Of a stretch of DNA of 64,000 bases, positions 1-10,961 are shown piece after piece (positions within the stretch are counted from its first letter, which is position 1; every line of letters starts with the position of its first letter). The DNA is taken from the NCBI GenBank assembly GCA_949318235.1, contig OX439131.1, forward strand, positions 15,035,434 through 15,099,433. The letters run 5' to 3'. A model generated the notes under the pieces. The model saw only the letters and a list, made by a program, of their open reading frames with translations. It was not told where the DNA came from and searched no databases. The position numbers and the translations under genes were made by a program. The DNA comes from Ecdyonurus torrentis. Lineage: Eukaryota; Arthropoda; Insecta; Ephemeroptera; Heptageniidae.

Positions 1-33
1 ATTACAGCAACCTCAGTACGTGTGATTTCCATA

Positions 34-213
34 CAGGCTCGGACTGACCATAAGAGCAAGTCTGCGATAGCGGACGTGGCCCCCCTTGTTTGGAGGCCCC
101 CACGGCCCTAAAAGGGGCGTAACCAGGGTATTACGTCCCCTTTTGTGGCCCTCCTAGAGGGTATTACGCCCCTTTCACGGACGTGGTACTTTGAGTGCCA
201 GCCCAACCCTGCA
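34..213. mobile_element. Short hAT-like MITE with imperfect terminal inverted repeats
   Basis: The left end begins CAGGCTCGGACTG. The right end, read on the minus strand shortly inside the boundary, gives CAGGGTTGGGCTG, so the two form an imperfect inverted repeat. The flanks carry a near-identical 11-bp direct repeat, TGATTTCCATA at 23-33 and TGACTTCCATA at 214-224, which looks like a target-site duplication (hAT elements usually make 8 bp). The segment is far more GC-rich than its surroundings. Inside it the phrase AGGGTATTACG plus a C/T-rich run occurs twice in direct orientation and pairs with an upstream GGGGCGTAA to form hairpins. There is no coding capacity. Class assignment is inference. 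Confidence 0.5.
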
Positions 214-267
214 TGACTTCCATATGTCTTTAATAACTGACTGAACTCACTGTTTGCTTGGTCTTGG

Positions 268-268
<1 letters not shown>

Positions 269-320
<52 letters not shown>
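269..320. repeat. (CT)n microsatellite
   Basis: Uninterrupted CT dinucleotide array of about 26 units, about 45 bp downstream of the small MITE. Confidence 0.98.
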
Positions 321-323
<3 letters not shown>

Positions 324-865
324 CTGATATATGGTTTAAAAGTAATATATCCAAGAATGCAATGCTCTAGTAATTCAAGTGTTGTTCTATTTTATTTTTA
401 TTGTTATAAAGATTGAAATATATATGAAGCTTATTCTTAATCATTTCAACACGTAACATATTTCATTGCCATCAACGTAAACAACACAAAATAATAATAA
501 TGAAAAACTAGATAAATAACACGTCTTATTAAACTCAAATTCTTTTTGATTAAACTAAAGAATTACAAACACTTAAAAAACGATACAATTAAATGAAAAT
601 ATTTAATTTAAAAGAAAGTAGTTTAAAGTGGAAAATTTGTATAAGACAATGTAACTTGATTGCATTTTTTTTTATTGTATATCTCTCTCTATAGTACAAG
701 ATAAATTTTATATTTTCTTCTTATTAAACTTTAACGTTCATTTTCACAAGACAAAATGCAATTTAAAAGGAAGTAAATAAGACATTTCCTAGACAATAGT
801 GTCACATATCTCGTTAGGGTATATTGCAGTAGTTTCAGGTCAAGCGTTCGAGTTGTTACTGCTCT

Positions 866-868
<3 letters not shown>

Positions 869-915
<47 letters not shown>
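869..915. repeat. (TA)n microsatellite
   Basis: Uninterrupted TA array of about 23 units, directly after a short CT run. Confidence 0.98.
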
Positions 916-918
<3 letters not shown>

Positions 919-1099
919 ATTGTACATAATATATAAACACATAAGTTGTAAAAATAATAAAGAATTTCATCTCATTAAAAGTAATGCATGGTAAAAGAAA
1001 AAAAATCAAATGTCTAAAAAAAATACTTAAGCTTCCAAGTTTTAGATTGATTAAAAATATATATGATGAACTTTAAAATGACAGTAATTATTTTTTTAC

Positions 1100-1100
<1 letters not shown>

Positions 1101-1148
<48 letters not shown>
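1101..1148. repeat. poly(T) tract, 48 bp
   Basis: Pure T run. Such runs can mark the 3' end of a minus-strand retroposon, but I recognise no retroposon body on the adjacent right-hand side. Confidence 0.95.
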
Positions 1149-1149
<1 letters not shown>

Positions 1150-2204
1150 TAAAAGTAAAGTTTATATAATTTAAAGTTTTATAACATAAAATGTAATGAG
1201 TTACAAAAGTTTAAACCTCAAAGAAAAAGAAGAAGAAAATATTTACGTAGTCTATGTGGATGTGATTTATAAGTTTAGTGAGGTGCATTTTATAATAAAG
1301 TAGACTGTATGGTGACAATGAGAAGACAAAAAAAAAAATGCAGTACAACTTTACTTGCAACTTTGTAAAATAACAAAAAACTAGAATAATAACCACACTA
1401 TAGCATGAGAAAATAATAACACTATTGTATCAACTACTGTGGGTATAGAACTTTCAACTACCATTGAATTATATTTTCTCTTGGGGTAGTTTAACTTTTT
1501 GTTCCCTTAATTGCTCTTAGAAAAACTAAATCAATATTTTTATTATGATATTTCATCATTGTAAATGAAGTTTTTAATTGTTTTCGTATATTTTGTCAAT
1601 TATATTTGAACCTAAAAACGTATTAATTGCTAAATAATGAGTTATTAAATAATTGTAGTAAAATATCTCATTTGCAATTCCTCTTGAAATATCTGAAATC
1701 AAGTGTATCAATAATTTTTTTACAACAACATAAATTATTGCTGCAATATAAGAATTTTTATGCTGTTCTGTACTGTAGCGTACGTGTGTAGCATTAAAGT
1801 TGTGAAAGAACGCTGGGAAAAACTTAAAGTAAAAATATTTTATTTTTCCACATCAAAATATGAGGTGTTGTTGATTTTTTTACTTATTTTATACGAAGAA
1901 TTAATTATTAAACAACTATTTAAAAAAATTTACATTTTAGTTTTTGATATTCTCTTCAGTCCCAGTACAGTGGACATCAGATTATTCAATAAAAAATCGA
2001 AGAAAAAAATCGAACAAATTAAGATAAAAATACATAAATTGGAACAGAAAATGCCTTCAAATTTACGCGTTTTTTAAAAGCTATTTTGATTATTCTAGAG
2101 TAGGTAGGAGGTGCGCAATAGTAAGAAAACATTTCTGACAAAGGGTACGTATTTTTGTCATTCTGAGAGCTGCACAAAAACGGTTTAAATCTACGACAGT
2201 GAAA

Positions 2205-2210
<6 letters not shown>

Positions 2211-2245
<35 letters not shown>
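2211..2245. repeat. poly(A) tract, 35 bp
   Basis: Pure A run following AT-rich sequence. It could be a retroposon tail, but no body is recognisable to its left. Confidence 0.95.
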
Positions 2246-2248
<3 letters not shown>

Positions 2249-3035
2249 GGGGACTGAAGAGGCTAAACATTCTATTTGAGTAACAAGAAAATTTTAATGC
2301 TTTTATACAGTCATAAATAAATTAACAATATATGCTTTCAATTGTCATAAAATTTGTAAAGTCAAAACTGTGTCTAATATCCATGACAAAATATATAGTA
2401 TTGAAGAAGTTTGAATAATCTTCCTATCTTATAAAGATGATGATTAATATCTTTTGATATAAACAAACAAAGCTACGTATATATATATGATGCTGTCATT
2501 GTACTAAACATCAGTACAACCAGACTGTAATTTATTTCAGTACAAGATTAAACCCAAGTCAATGACCCGTGTATACATTACATACATACATACATCTCAA
2601 CCCAACTATAATATGAACTTATACATATTATAATACTCTTTGTTACATTATGTATATAGGACTAACTTTATTTAGACGGAAGAAATTATTTAACTTTGTC
2701 AAACTTTACTACGGTATAATTACAGTATAATATACCTTCACGTAAACTATAATATAATTTCTGGTATGAAATTTCTAATTACTCTATTATTTGTTAGTAG
2801 AGAATTTATTTAATTCTCTCTTTTTTTACGTTTATGCTTTACTGTTGAGGGTATTTGAACTATAATATAGTAAAACTTGATGTAGATTTTATATGTTTAA
2901 CATGAAAAATTATATTTTCACAAAATATGTTGTACAACTTAATTTTGCGTTTTTACAACTTTGCTTTGTTGTTATTACTTTATTATATTGTAAAATATAG
3001 TAAGCTTGCAGTGGAACTTTATTTCTTTTGTACTA

Positions 3036-3426
3036 ACATGTACGTACACACGATTGTGATTATATATTTTACCATTCAAACAAAGAGTGTCTTACTCATA
3101 AGAATGCAAGGTCCATATAATAAAGAGGTTGAGCGCAGCACAAAACTTGCGCAGTTGATTTTATTTTGTGATGGATGTACTTGATTCTAAACCAATACGA
3201 TGGCGTTCACCAGCGTTCACCAATTACGTCACTGATAAGGTGAATAAAAATACCCCCGGTGATATGACGTCTTTGGTGAATTCCTTTAAGCTGCGCGACC
3301 TTGGCCAAAACTTTTCCAGGAGCATCTAACCTCTTATATATGGACCTTGATAAGAATATCATTAAAACTTAGCGCGAGTTTTTGAATGGTAAAATATATT
3401 ATAACAATCATGTGTACATTACATAC
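3036..3426. mobile_element. Long palindromic MITE
   Basis: The two halves are imperfect reverse complements. On the left the landmarks run: TGTACGTACACACGATTGT, then ATATTTTACCATTCAAA, then AAGGTCCATATA and AGAGGTT. Read on the minus strand, the right half shows the same landmarks in the same order: TGTACACATGATTGT, ATATTTTACCATTCAAA, AAGGTCCATATA, AGAGGTT. The centre (about 3200-3285) is GC-richer and again symmetric, with TTCACC and ACGTCAC motifs. No coding capacity. The outer ends are approximate and I could not identify a target-site duplication. Confidence 0.65.
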
Positions 3427-3429
3427 AAA

Positions 3430-4290
3430 CAAGTTTAATCTTAAGGATCTTCTTCTTTTTTTTCGTGAGCAGTTAAAAATAATTAATAATAGTCTTTTCT
3501 TTATTCCCTTTATATCTTTGAATAAACAATAATGATTGTAATGATTGTGTAATGTAGTGTACAACAAAAACTGAAAAAATAGTTTTTTTTATTACAATTA
3601 GTAATATATAATGTATAATAGCACTTTTGAACAAATTTTTTTATTACAACTTTTAGGCATCAAGATTAAAAGTATGTAGAATATATAAGGAAAATGTTGA
3701 AAAAAAATCTTTAAAAGAGAGTGCTTTTAGAACGTCGGAAATGACTAAGTTTTTATCTAAGACTGTATTATTAACACATTGTCTGCAAGAAAATAGTTGC
3801 TATCAATTTCTGCAAGAGTGACGCATCAATCTGTGTATAGCACAAAACTTGGGGTTCCAATATTTATGAGGTGTCTGTCGCACTGATACGTCTTTCTTAC
3901 GTAACCTTACAACTTTTTTTTTATAAAAAGTTTTCAGGGGTAAAATCTGTTGATACTTTAGTCAGTGGTAATATAAAATTATTATTATATGATATAAAAT
4001 TTAGTGAGTTGGAATACTTTTTGTAGAGTCCATTGTCTAAATTATCTTTTTAACTCTTTAACAATAAAAATTTATACATATTATAGTTCATTTGTGACAA
4101 ATTTTGAAAAAAAAAATCAACGATTTTAATAATAATAAATATGAAACTAGAGATTAAAAACTACCCTTTTAGAAATTGTAAAAGTTTAATAACTTAAAAA
4201 TACAGTCCCAAAGCAATAAAATGTAGTGCCATGTTCTTGTGTACTGTACAGTACAATGTGAAAATATATGATACGAAAATTTTACATTTA
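3430..4290. other. AT-rich spacer between two palindromic MITEs
   Basis: No gene, exon or repeat family recognised. A slightly GC-richer patch at about 3780-3905 has weak symmetry (GACGCATCA against GACGTATCA on the other strand) that I could not turn into a defined element. Confidence 0.6.
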
Positions 4291-4294
4291 TTTC

Positions 4295-4641
4295 AATGAG
4301 GAAGACTACAAAAAATTTGAGAAACATTTTATTTCATATTCTAAAAGAGGACATTGTACTAAATCGCTACATATGTGAATTTCTAATATTTGAGTGCATG
4401 AAGTATTTTAATTAAATTTTGAAAGTCACGAAATGACGTCACCGGCTGCAACTTATGCATGTGAGCATAGGAAAAGTTGCAGCCTGTGACGTCATTTCGC
4501 GACTTTAAAAAATTAATTTAAAAAAACTTAATTAACTCAGAAATTGAAAAAACTCACACATACATCGATTCAGGATAATGTACTCTTTTAGAATATGAAA
4601 TAAAATTACCCCCTCAAATTTTTTGTAGTCTTTCTCATTCC
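4295..4641. mobile_element. Palindromic MITE with TGACGTCA pair
   Basis: Near-perfect long inverted repeat. AATGAGGAAGACTACAAAAA at the left pairs with AATGAGAAAGACTACAAAAA on the minus strand at the right, and the match continues through TTTATTTCATATTCTAAAAG on both arms. The inner arms are GC-rich: AAAGTCACGAAATGACGTCA on the left against AAAGTCGCGAAATGACGTCA read from the right, followed by GGCTGCAACTT in both. The unpaired centre is only about 20 bp. Single-stranded DNA or RNA from it would form a long hairpin. It encodes no protein. Confidence 0.8.
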
Positions 4642-4659
4642 AGAATTAAAAAAATCTTT

Positions 4660-5071
4660 ATTCATTTCTTTCATCCTACAGTCATAAATGTCATAATATA
4701 CAGATATATAGATACAATGTATCAACTTACGGCCTCAAAATGCAACAAAGTACTGTCGCCAATAAAATTTTTATACAAACACAAACATAAAACTAAAAGT
4801 CAACAATCATTCTTCAAAGACAATTTCAAAGAAGACTTATTCTTAAAGTAAAATTTTTAATTAAATATTTGGAACAACGATTAACATTTATAATATAGAA
4901 TCTTTTATTATCAAAGTTCAATTTAGTGTTTCTATGTACAGTAACAAGTACCACATGTTTGTTACACTCACATGATAGAATCAACAATTACTATGGGGCG
5001 TGCGTGCTCTGTACAAAAGACGTTTGTTTTTGTCCTTGAATATGATCAGTTTACAAACAAAATCAATTTGC

Positions 5072-5110
<39 letters not shown>

Positions 5111-5900
5111 GAAAATTGCCTAAGGGTCCTCGTTTGATCGTCTTCCAGTCAAAGTTGGCTTCACTTTCAAGCATTTTGTTGCTTTGTTTTCAGATACATA
5201 TATTTTATATAATACACGTTCAGAGAAAAGCAAAGGAAAGAGAAACGAGGAAACCTTGTATATAGAGATCAAGAGTTTCACTTTATAATATACAATTGTA
5301 ACAAAACAAAATAATATAATACATTTCATTTCATAATTGGAATTATATATAATAACAGGAAAATGAAGTAATGATAATTTGATATAAAGTTTTTGTAATA
5401 TTATTATATTATATATATTTAGTTTAAAACTATAATATTAGCTGTATTTTCCTTGTATATATACAATTATATTGTAAAAAAAGTTCAAAGGTTTAACAGA
5501 AAAATGTTACGTTTTAAAATTATATTTTTATTTGTTACATATTATCTATATTATTAAATGTTAATAGGAAAATCTAAGAAAAATATAGGATATTAGAAGA
5601 TTTTTATACAAGACACATTAAAATTGCATCATAAAACAAATAAATTATTTTTCAATTAATCTTTAAAAAAGAGTAAAGTAAAGCCAAAACCTTATCGATT
5701 GGTTGAATTTTATTTCAAAATATCTACTGAAATACATGTAACGTAAAAATTAAATAATAATAAATCTGGATTTGGTTTCAGTAAAAAGTATCAATATTAA
5801 GGAAAAAAAACTAAAGTTAAATTACAGTGAGTTTTATAACATAACCATCATTATATCATAAATATATGTGGTTAAAAATTGATCAATTTACACTGTTCTA
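4660..5900. other. AT-rich intergenic DNA
   Basis: Contains a (GA)n tract and otherwise AT-rich sequence. The minus-strand open frame at 5120-5329 has no recognisable domain and overlaps the GA-adjacent sequence, so I do not call it. Confidence 0.6.
5075..5106. repeat. (GA)n microsatellite
   Basis: About 16 uninterrupted GA units. Confidence 0.98.
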
Positions 5901-5901
5901 T

Positions 5902-6191
5902 TTTAAAGAGAAAGTTCAGGGTTTACAACATGGCTTTTTCAATGTTAGATAATGAGATGAACTGTTCATTGACTCACATATGATGCCCCAACGCTCTTCC
6001 GTAGCCCCATGGCATGGTAGCCCCTCAAACTTGCGCTCATGGGACGGGTTGCATATTTCGCAGGATGATCACGAGTTTGCGGGGCTACGGAAGGGCTTTG
6101 GGTCATCATAATATGTGAGTTTATGAACAGTTCTTCTCATTATCTAACATTGAAGAAGCTATGTTGTAACCCCTGAACTTCCTCTTTAATG
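5902..6191. mobile_element. Palindromic MITE with TTAAAGAG ends
   Basis: The arms match as reverse complements over more than 100 bp: TTAAAGAGAAAGTTCAGG at the left against TTAAAGAGGAAGTTCAGG on the minus strand at the right. The match continues with TCAATGTTAGATAATGAGA and GAACTGTTCAT on both, then CTTCCGTAGCCCC. The centre (about 6010-6065) is GC-rich. The ends resemble TTAA- or TA-target palindromic MITEs. No coding capacity. Confidence 0.8.
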
Positions 6192-6252
6192 TGTATTGTA
6201 TTTTTTTTTTCATTATGCCATAAAACTTTGACATGAGAATTATGTTTAATAT

Positions 6253-6326
6253 ATGTCAGAGGACCATGTAAGTGGGTGTATACCTTTTGTGGCCTCTCAA
6301 TAAAAACCATTTATTATTATTATTAA
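6253..6326 (+). mobile_element. LINE-type 3' tail with (ATT)n end
   Basis: The sequence ATGTCAGAGGACCATGTAAG leads into GTGGCCTCTCAATAAAAACC and ends in a short (ATT)n run. The same block recurs at 45001-45070 on this strand and at 45741-45794 on the other, so it is a dispersed repeat. An AATAAA signal followed by a short tandem (ATT)n is typical of 3' ends of CR1/L2-like LINEs and SINEs that borrow them. Only the tail is recognisable here; it lies 60 bp downstream of the 5.9-6.2 kb MITE. Confidence 0.6.
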
Positions 6327-6329
6327 AAA

Positions 6330-9170
6330 CTTTGTCTTTTTGTTGTTGTCATTTTCCATCTTAAAAAATGTTCAATACCAAATAGTTCTTTCAAAAAATG
6401 AAAATTTACTTTAAATACTAATCGCTAGAAAAAGCAAACTCATAAATAAAATGTTAATTATATCATTACAAATTACAAATAAATAGTATGTTATTTTAAC
6501 AAAATAAATCAACGTTTAAAATTTAAAGTAAAAATAATGATTACGAAATTTATATTTATAAAGATTTTACCCTTGGCATTATTATAAATGTCTATAGAGA
6601 CTGTATTTTGTTCCGTTAGATTGAATTTCACATTTAAATTCAACAATATAAGGGTAAGCAATTTTACAAGTCTAAAAGCTACGTTTTATTATTATTATTA
6701 TTATTTAAGACGAGAGAATATAATACACTCTCTGCTATTATTCAGGTTAAAAATTTAAGTCTAAAACATGTAGTTGTTAACAAGTGGAAAAATAAGTCTA
6801 AAATTTTGAATTAAACAATATTTTGATACTGCCTTTCTTGTTTCATACTACGGTAAACTTGAAAATCACATTTCGTGCATGAAAAGATGCTTTCAATAGA
6901 CAAATTTTAGACTTAATGAGGGAGTATATTATTATTATATAATATTATTTAATCAAATTATATTATACTATATAATAATAATACCACACGATTAATTAAA
7001 TTATCTATAATCACTTGATTTAATATGTAGTTAGAAATTAAATTAGCTTGAGTAAAAAAAAAAAAAATAAAATCATTATTATCTTCTTACAAGGAAAGTA
7101 TAACTTACGTGATTTATGTTGTATTAGCATAAATATTGGTAAATTGGAACAGCATAAATAATTATTATATATACAATATAATATTTATGCTATGTCACAA
7201 AGTTATACTGCAGTATAGCAATATAGTATGTTGTGCTAAAAATTAGCTGTTATAATTATCACGTATTAAATTTTGTCCATGTTGCAGCCAATAAGTAAAA
7301 CTTTGAACGAATCACCAATATGGTCATGACTGAGAATTTAGATACAATAGTGTTTGGAGAAATGTCTTACTATCACCTTTTTTTTTTTTTTTTTTTTTTT
7401 TTGACGTATAGGGTGGTTTTATTTATGTTAAAGTCGACGTCATGAGTGAGTACTATTTAACATTGGCCGGTATAGGAAAATGGCACATTTTGCCAGTTTA
7501 AAAATATTTTGCAATTTTTTTTGAGAGCATTGATGCTGTTCACAGGTTGAATTAGTACCTCAAGTATACAAGAAAAATAATAATGACCAAAAAATAGTTA
7601 ATTTACCAAAGAAAATAGCCAAAAACTTTGTTTTTCCTATGCTAAGTAATGTTATTCATTGCTCAAGAAGAGCATCGAAAAGCACTCAGAATGACGTCAT
7701 GTGTACACACCCTATTGTGCACGTGTGGAAATTAATTTAAAAGTTATATAATATTAGTTGTTTTTCAGATATCTAATAGGCTGTTGTAATAACCATATTG
7801 ATGCACATGCTGTATAATGATTGGTCGTTATTATTATGCAAATACTTTATACATAGTTTCAACCGTGATTTTATGTTTATTTTAAAGTAAATTGATCATA
7901 TAGAGGTAAAAGGTTGAGAAATAGAAGGCAAAAGGAGAGATTAGCAACGCATTTTGCTTCATTACACGGGTTTAATAACACGAGTAGCTTGGGTTACCTG
8001 AACTTCAATTAAGGATCTTGATGAGGCTCATGCGATGCTTTAACCACAAGCATCTCTCTCACTCTCTTCTCTATTTCTTCGCTTGCCTTGAGTACTTTCT
8101 GAGATATTAACACACATATACACAACGCCTCAAGCTGTCGTACCTACCTTCCTCTCTAACAGACTCTTTTGTATAATATAAAGTATGTCTTTAAAACGTA
8201 TTTCTACTTTATTCTATGGAATACGTTTAAGCAATATAACTATATATTTAAAAAATTTACATCTCTCTATTATATTACGGTTTTAAGTGTTTTGGTGAGT
8301 AATTTTTTTAAGAAGAAAGGGGTAATGACAATCAGCTGGTCCAAAACTTTATCGTCTACTGGACTTGACTTTTTACACGGTGGTACTATGGACTAAGAGG
8401 CATTTCAATACTACACTTATTGAACCTAAATAAGCAAAATTTTAAAGTACGTGGTTTTGCAATTTGAAGCTCATAAGGCCCAATAATTAGCTGATTCTTA
8501 AAATTAATACAAATTTGAAGGTAATAGACGTTCTCAATATAAATTTTGTACCTCTTAACTTTCTATTTAATAAGATTATTGATGAAATAGATATCGGGAT
8601 ATTGTTTATTGAGTATTAAGAACTGTAATACTTTCAATTCATCTCAAGACATTGAAAAATGCAATACTTTTAATAGGAACTGAACAATTATTATATACTT
8701 ATTCAAGCTTTTGAAAGATTTTAAAAGTGTTCCTCACTTATTGCAAACCAATTAATGACATATTTTAGGCCTAATAACATGCTAGTTTTTATTATTAAAC
8801 ACAAAATAGGATCTCCAAAATTGATATTAATCTTCACCGAAATCCAAAAGTAAACTTTACATAAAAGAGAGTGCTAAATAAATAATAACATTTGCGCTAT
8901 TATTTATTTGTTTATTTTCTTTATTTTAAACTTAAAATAACGTTACGCAGAGACGATATATGCAATAGAAAATGTTGTGCTGGTTGCATAAGGGGATTTT
9001 TCTACGGTGATACAAACAGGCTTTTGGACAAGTCATATCTCGTAATTTTTAAATAAAACTAAAAAAATAAATATTAATAATAATAAAAAAATAATAACTA
9101 TTACAAGTATTCTATAGGTTTTGGGTTTAAAATGTTATTAAAAAAAAGTAAAGCACCGCCAACGCCAATC
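6330..9170. other. AT-rich intergenic DNA, no gene recognised
   Basis: Holds a poly(T) tract (7378-7402) and a perfect TGACGTCA site in ATGACGTCAT at 7691-7700. A less AT-rich stretch at about 7915-8165 has a CT-rich centre. The open frame ending at 8396 (its last codons follow a GGGGT at about 8317) has no family I recognise. I see no convincing exon structure. Confidence 0.6.
7378..7402. repeat. poly(T) tract
   Basis: 25 consecutive T residues. Confidence 0.95.
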
Positions 9171-9179
9171 GTGTTGTTT

Positions 9180-9269
9180 GTAAACCCTGTTCTCTTGCAC
9201 CAAAAAATGCGGATTCCATTTGATTAACCATAGCCGATCGTCATTTTAGTAGCAGAAAACAGGGTTTAC
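9180..9269. repeat. Inverted repeat with 12-bp perfect arms
   Basis: GTAAACCCTGTT at 9180-9191 is exactly reverse-complementary to AACAGGGTTTAC at 9258-9269, with partial pairing beyond. The 66-bp loop is GC-richer than its surroundings. It lies just upstream of the 9.3 kb palindromic MITE and may be a separate small MITE or a hairpin. Confidence 0.6.
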
Positions 9270-9290
9270 GAACTGCATTAGTATTATCAA

Positions 9291-9501
9291 CACAGTAGAT
9301 GATACAGTAGTCCATCTCCTATACTGGGAATGTCAGATCAAAAAACGCGCCATAATTCCGACTGGGGGAAGCGGACTGAACTAAAAGTAACTGAAGTAAC
9401 GTTACGCGTGTAGTTCAGTCCGCTTCACCCAGTCGGAATTATGGCGCGCATTGATCTGACATTCTCAGTATAGGAGATGGACTACTGTATCATCTACTGT
9501 G
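9291..9501. mobile_element. Palindromic MITE with exact 9-bp target duplication
   Basis: Nearly perfect palindrome. CAGTAGATGATACAGTAGTC at the left is mirrored at the right end, and inner arms share CCATCTCCTATACTG, TGTCAGATCA, GCGCCATAATTCCGACTGG and GAAGCGGACTGAACT with their reverse complements. The unpaired middle is about 35 bp. TATTATCAA directly abuts both ends (9282-9290 and 9502-9510), an exact 9-bp target-site duplication, or 10 bp if the flanking G is counted. A 9-10 bp duplication fits Mutator-like elements, which is inference. The high arm identity suggests a young insertion. Confidence 0.85.
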
Positions 9502-10028
9502 TATTATCAATAAGTCTAATATTAAAAGTGTTGTAAACGTTTAACAAACTTTTAAAGAGCGCCATCATTTTTAAAACAGGAAACAAAATACAATTTTAAA
9601 TAATAACTCAAATTTAGAGAATCCAATAAAACATGTAAAATTACAAAAATCAGCTAATAAATAGTAAATTATAACAATATATAAATATAATTATAATAAA
9701 TATAAATTTAAAAATTATTTGTATAATAAAATGTATCCATTATTAAAGTCACATTTAATTAAAATATTTATGACTTTAATATATAATTATATGAAATAAA
9801 ATTACTATATTAAATAGAATAAAACAATATATCAAGTTCCGTTATTCAATTTGAATTTTAAATTATGATTTAATGAGTTGTATTGGTAAAAAAAAAATAA
9901 TAATTATAATTTATACATTTATATTTTAGCAAATCAAATTTTACCTGTGTTTTTAAATAATTTAAATGTGATAAATTTTAAAATTCTGTTTTATATTTCA
10001 ATTTTTTGTTGAAAAAATATTTTTCATG

Positions 10029-10042
10029 TGTATAAAAAGGGA
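10029..10042 (+). promoter_or_regulatory. Possible TATA-box core promoter
   Basis: GTGTATAAAAAGGG is a good TATA-box match ending in GGG, unusual in this background. About 30 bp downstream lies an AAAGAGTACATTTTG stretch, and a splice-donor-like AATGTGAGTG follows at about 10150, which would be consistent with a short 5' non-coding exon. No downstream coding exon was found, so this is weak. Confidence 0.25.
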
Positions 10043-10885
10043 GTGGTTGATTTATGCAGAAAAAAAGAGTACATTTTGCTATAACAATCACATTTACATT
10101 CGACTTTCCTTTCTGCTGCTAGCAAAAGTACAACTTTTAATTTACTTAATGTGAGTGTAAGCATTTTACTTCCTTCATATAAAGAAAATTATTATACATA
10201 TCGTATATATATACGTATATAAAACTCACTTGCAATAATAAGAAAATAATTTGGCATTGCATTACACTAAGAAAATTTTAAAAATAAAAATATTATTTTA
10301 TACATTCTTTTATTTATATCAAGATTTATACATGCAATGAATGGTTCAACGATTTTTAATTAATATTTCAGAGTTCAAAACTTAAAACCTTCGTGACAGA
10401 AAAATTAAAATTCAATAATAAAAATAATAATAATAATAATAATAAACTAGCAATAATAATGGTCTATTAATACAGAATAATATTTACAAGTGTAATTTAT
10501 TTACTTGCATTTAATTTCAATATATTTTTTAAGAAGATCACATTAATCACGTTAATGTAATAACATTAACTATACTTTGAAAATATTGCACCATGTGAAC
10601 ATACCTTAAGTTACCTTTTTTTACGCTTTAAAATCCTATTTTTTTATGATTTTGAATCAATATTAAAGTGACAATGCAAAGGCTGGTGTAGATATTTTAG
10701 TCAAACTTCACATCATTACAGTACCAAATTATAATTTAATTATACATTATATTATACCATAATAGAAAACAAACTGTATACGTTTCTTTTTTCTCCCCTA
10801 AACTAAAAAGCCATTAGTTAAAAGTTTGATGATTTTCTAATACATTAACAGTAGCTTACTTATTATTATTTTCTACGTGTAACCA

Positions 10886-10890
<5 letters not shown>

Positions 10891-10959
<69 letters not shown>
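10891..10959. repeat. (GA)n microsatellite
   Basis: About 34 GA units, uninterrupted. Confidence 0.98.

Positions 10960-10961
<2 letters not shown>

Larger units (their letters stand above)
325..3030. other. AT-rich intergenic DNA without a recognisable gene
   Basis: Contains a (TA)n tract (869-915), poly(T) (1101-1148) and poly(A) (2211-2245). Open frames such as 1760-2077 have codon content that simply mirrors the AT-rich background and no recognisable domain. I see no exon with convincing splice sites. Confidence 0.7.

Noticed and set aside
1760..2077. 105-codon frame with K-, I- and F-rich composition
   Set aside because: Composition follows the AT-rich background, no recognised motif, and it is preceded and followed by unstructured intergenic DNA.
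3780..3905. Possible MITE centred on GACGCATCA/TGATACGTC
   Set aside because: Symmetry too short and imperfect to define ends.
7270..7830. Possible long inverted repeat around 7.3-7.8 kb (CCAATATGGT and ACCATATTG)
   Set aside because: Only about 10 bp pair clearly and the interior does not align as reverse complements.
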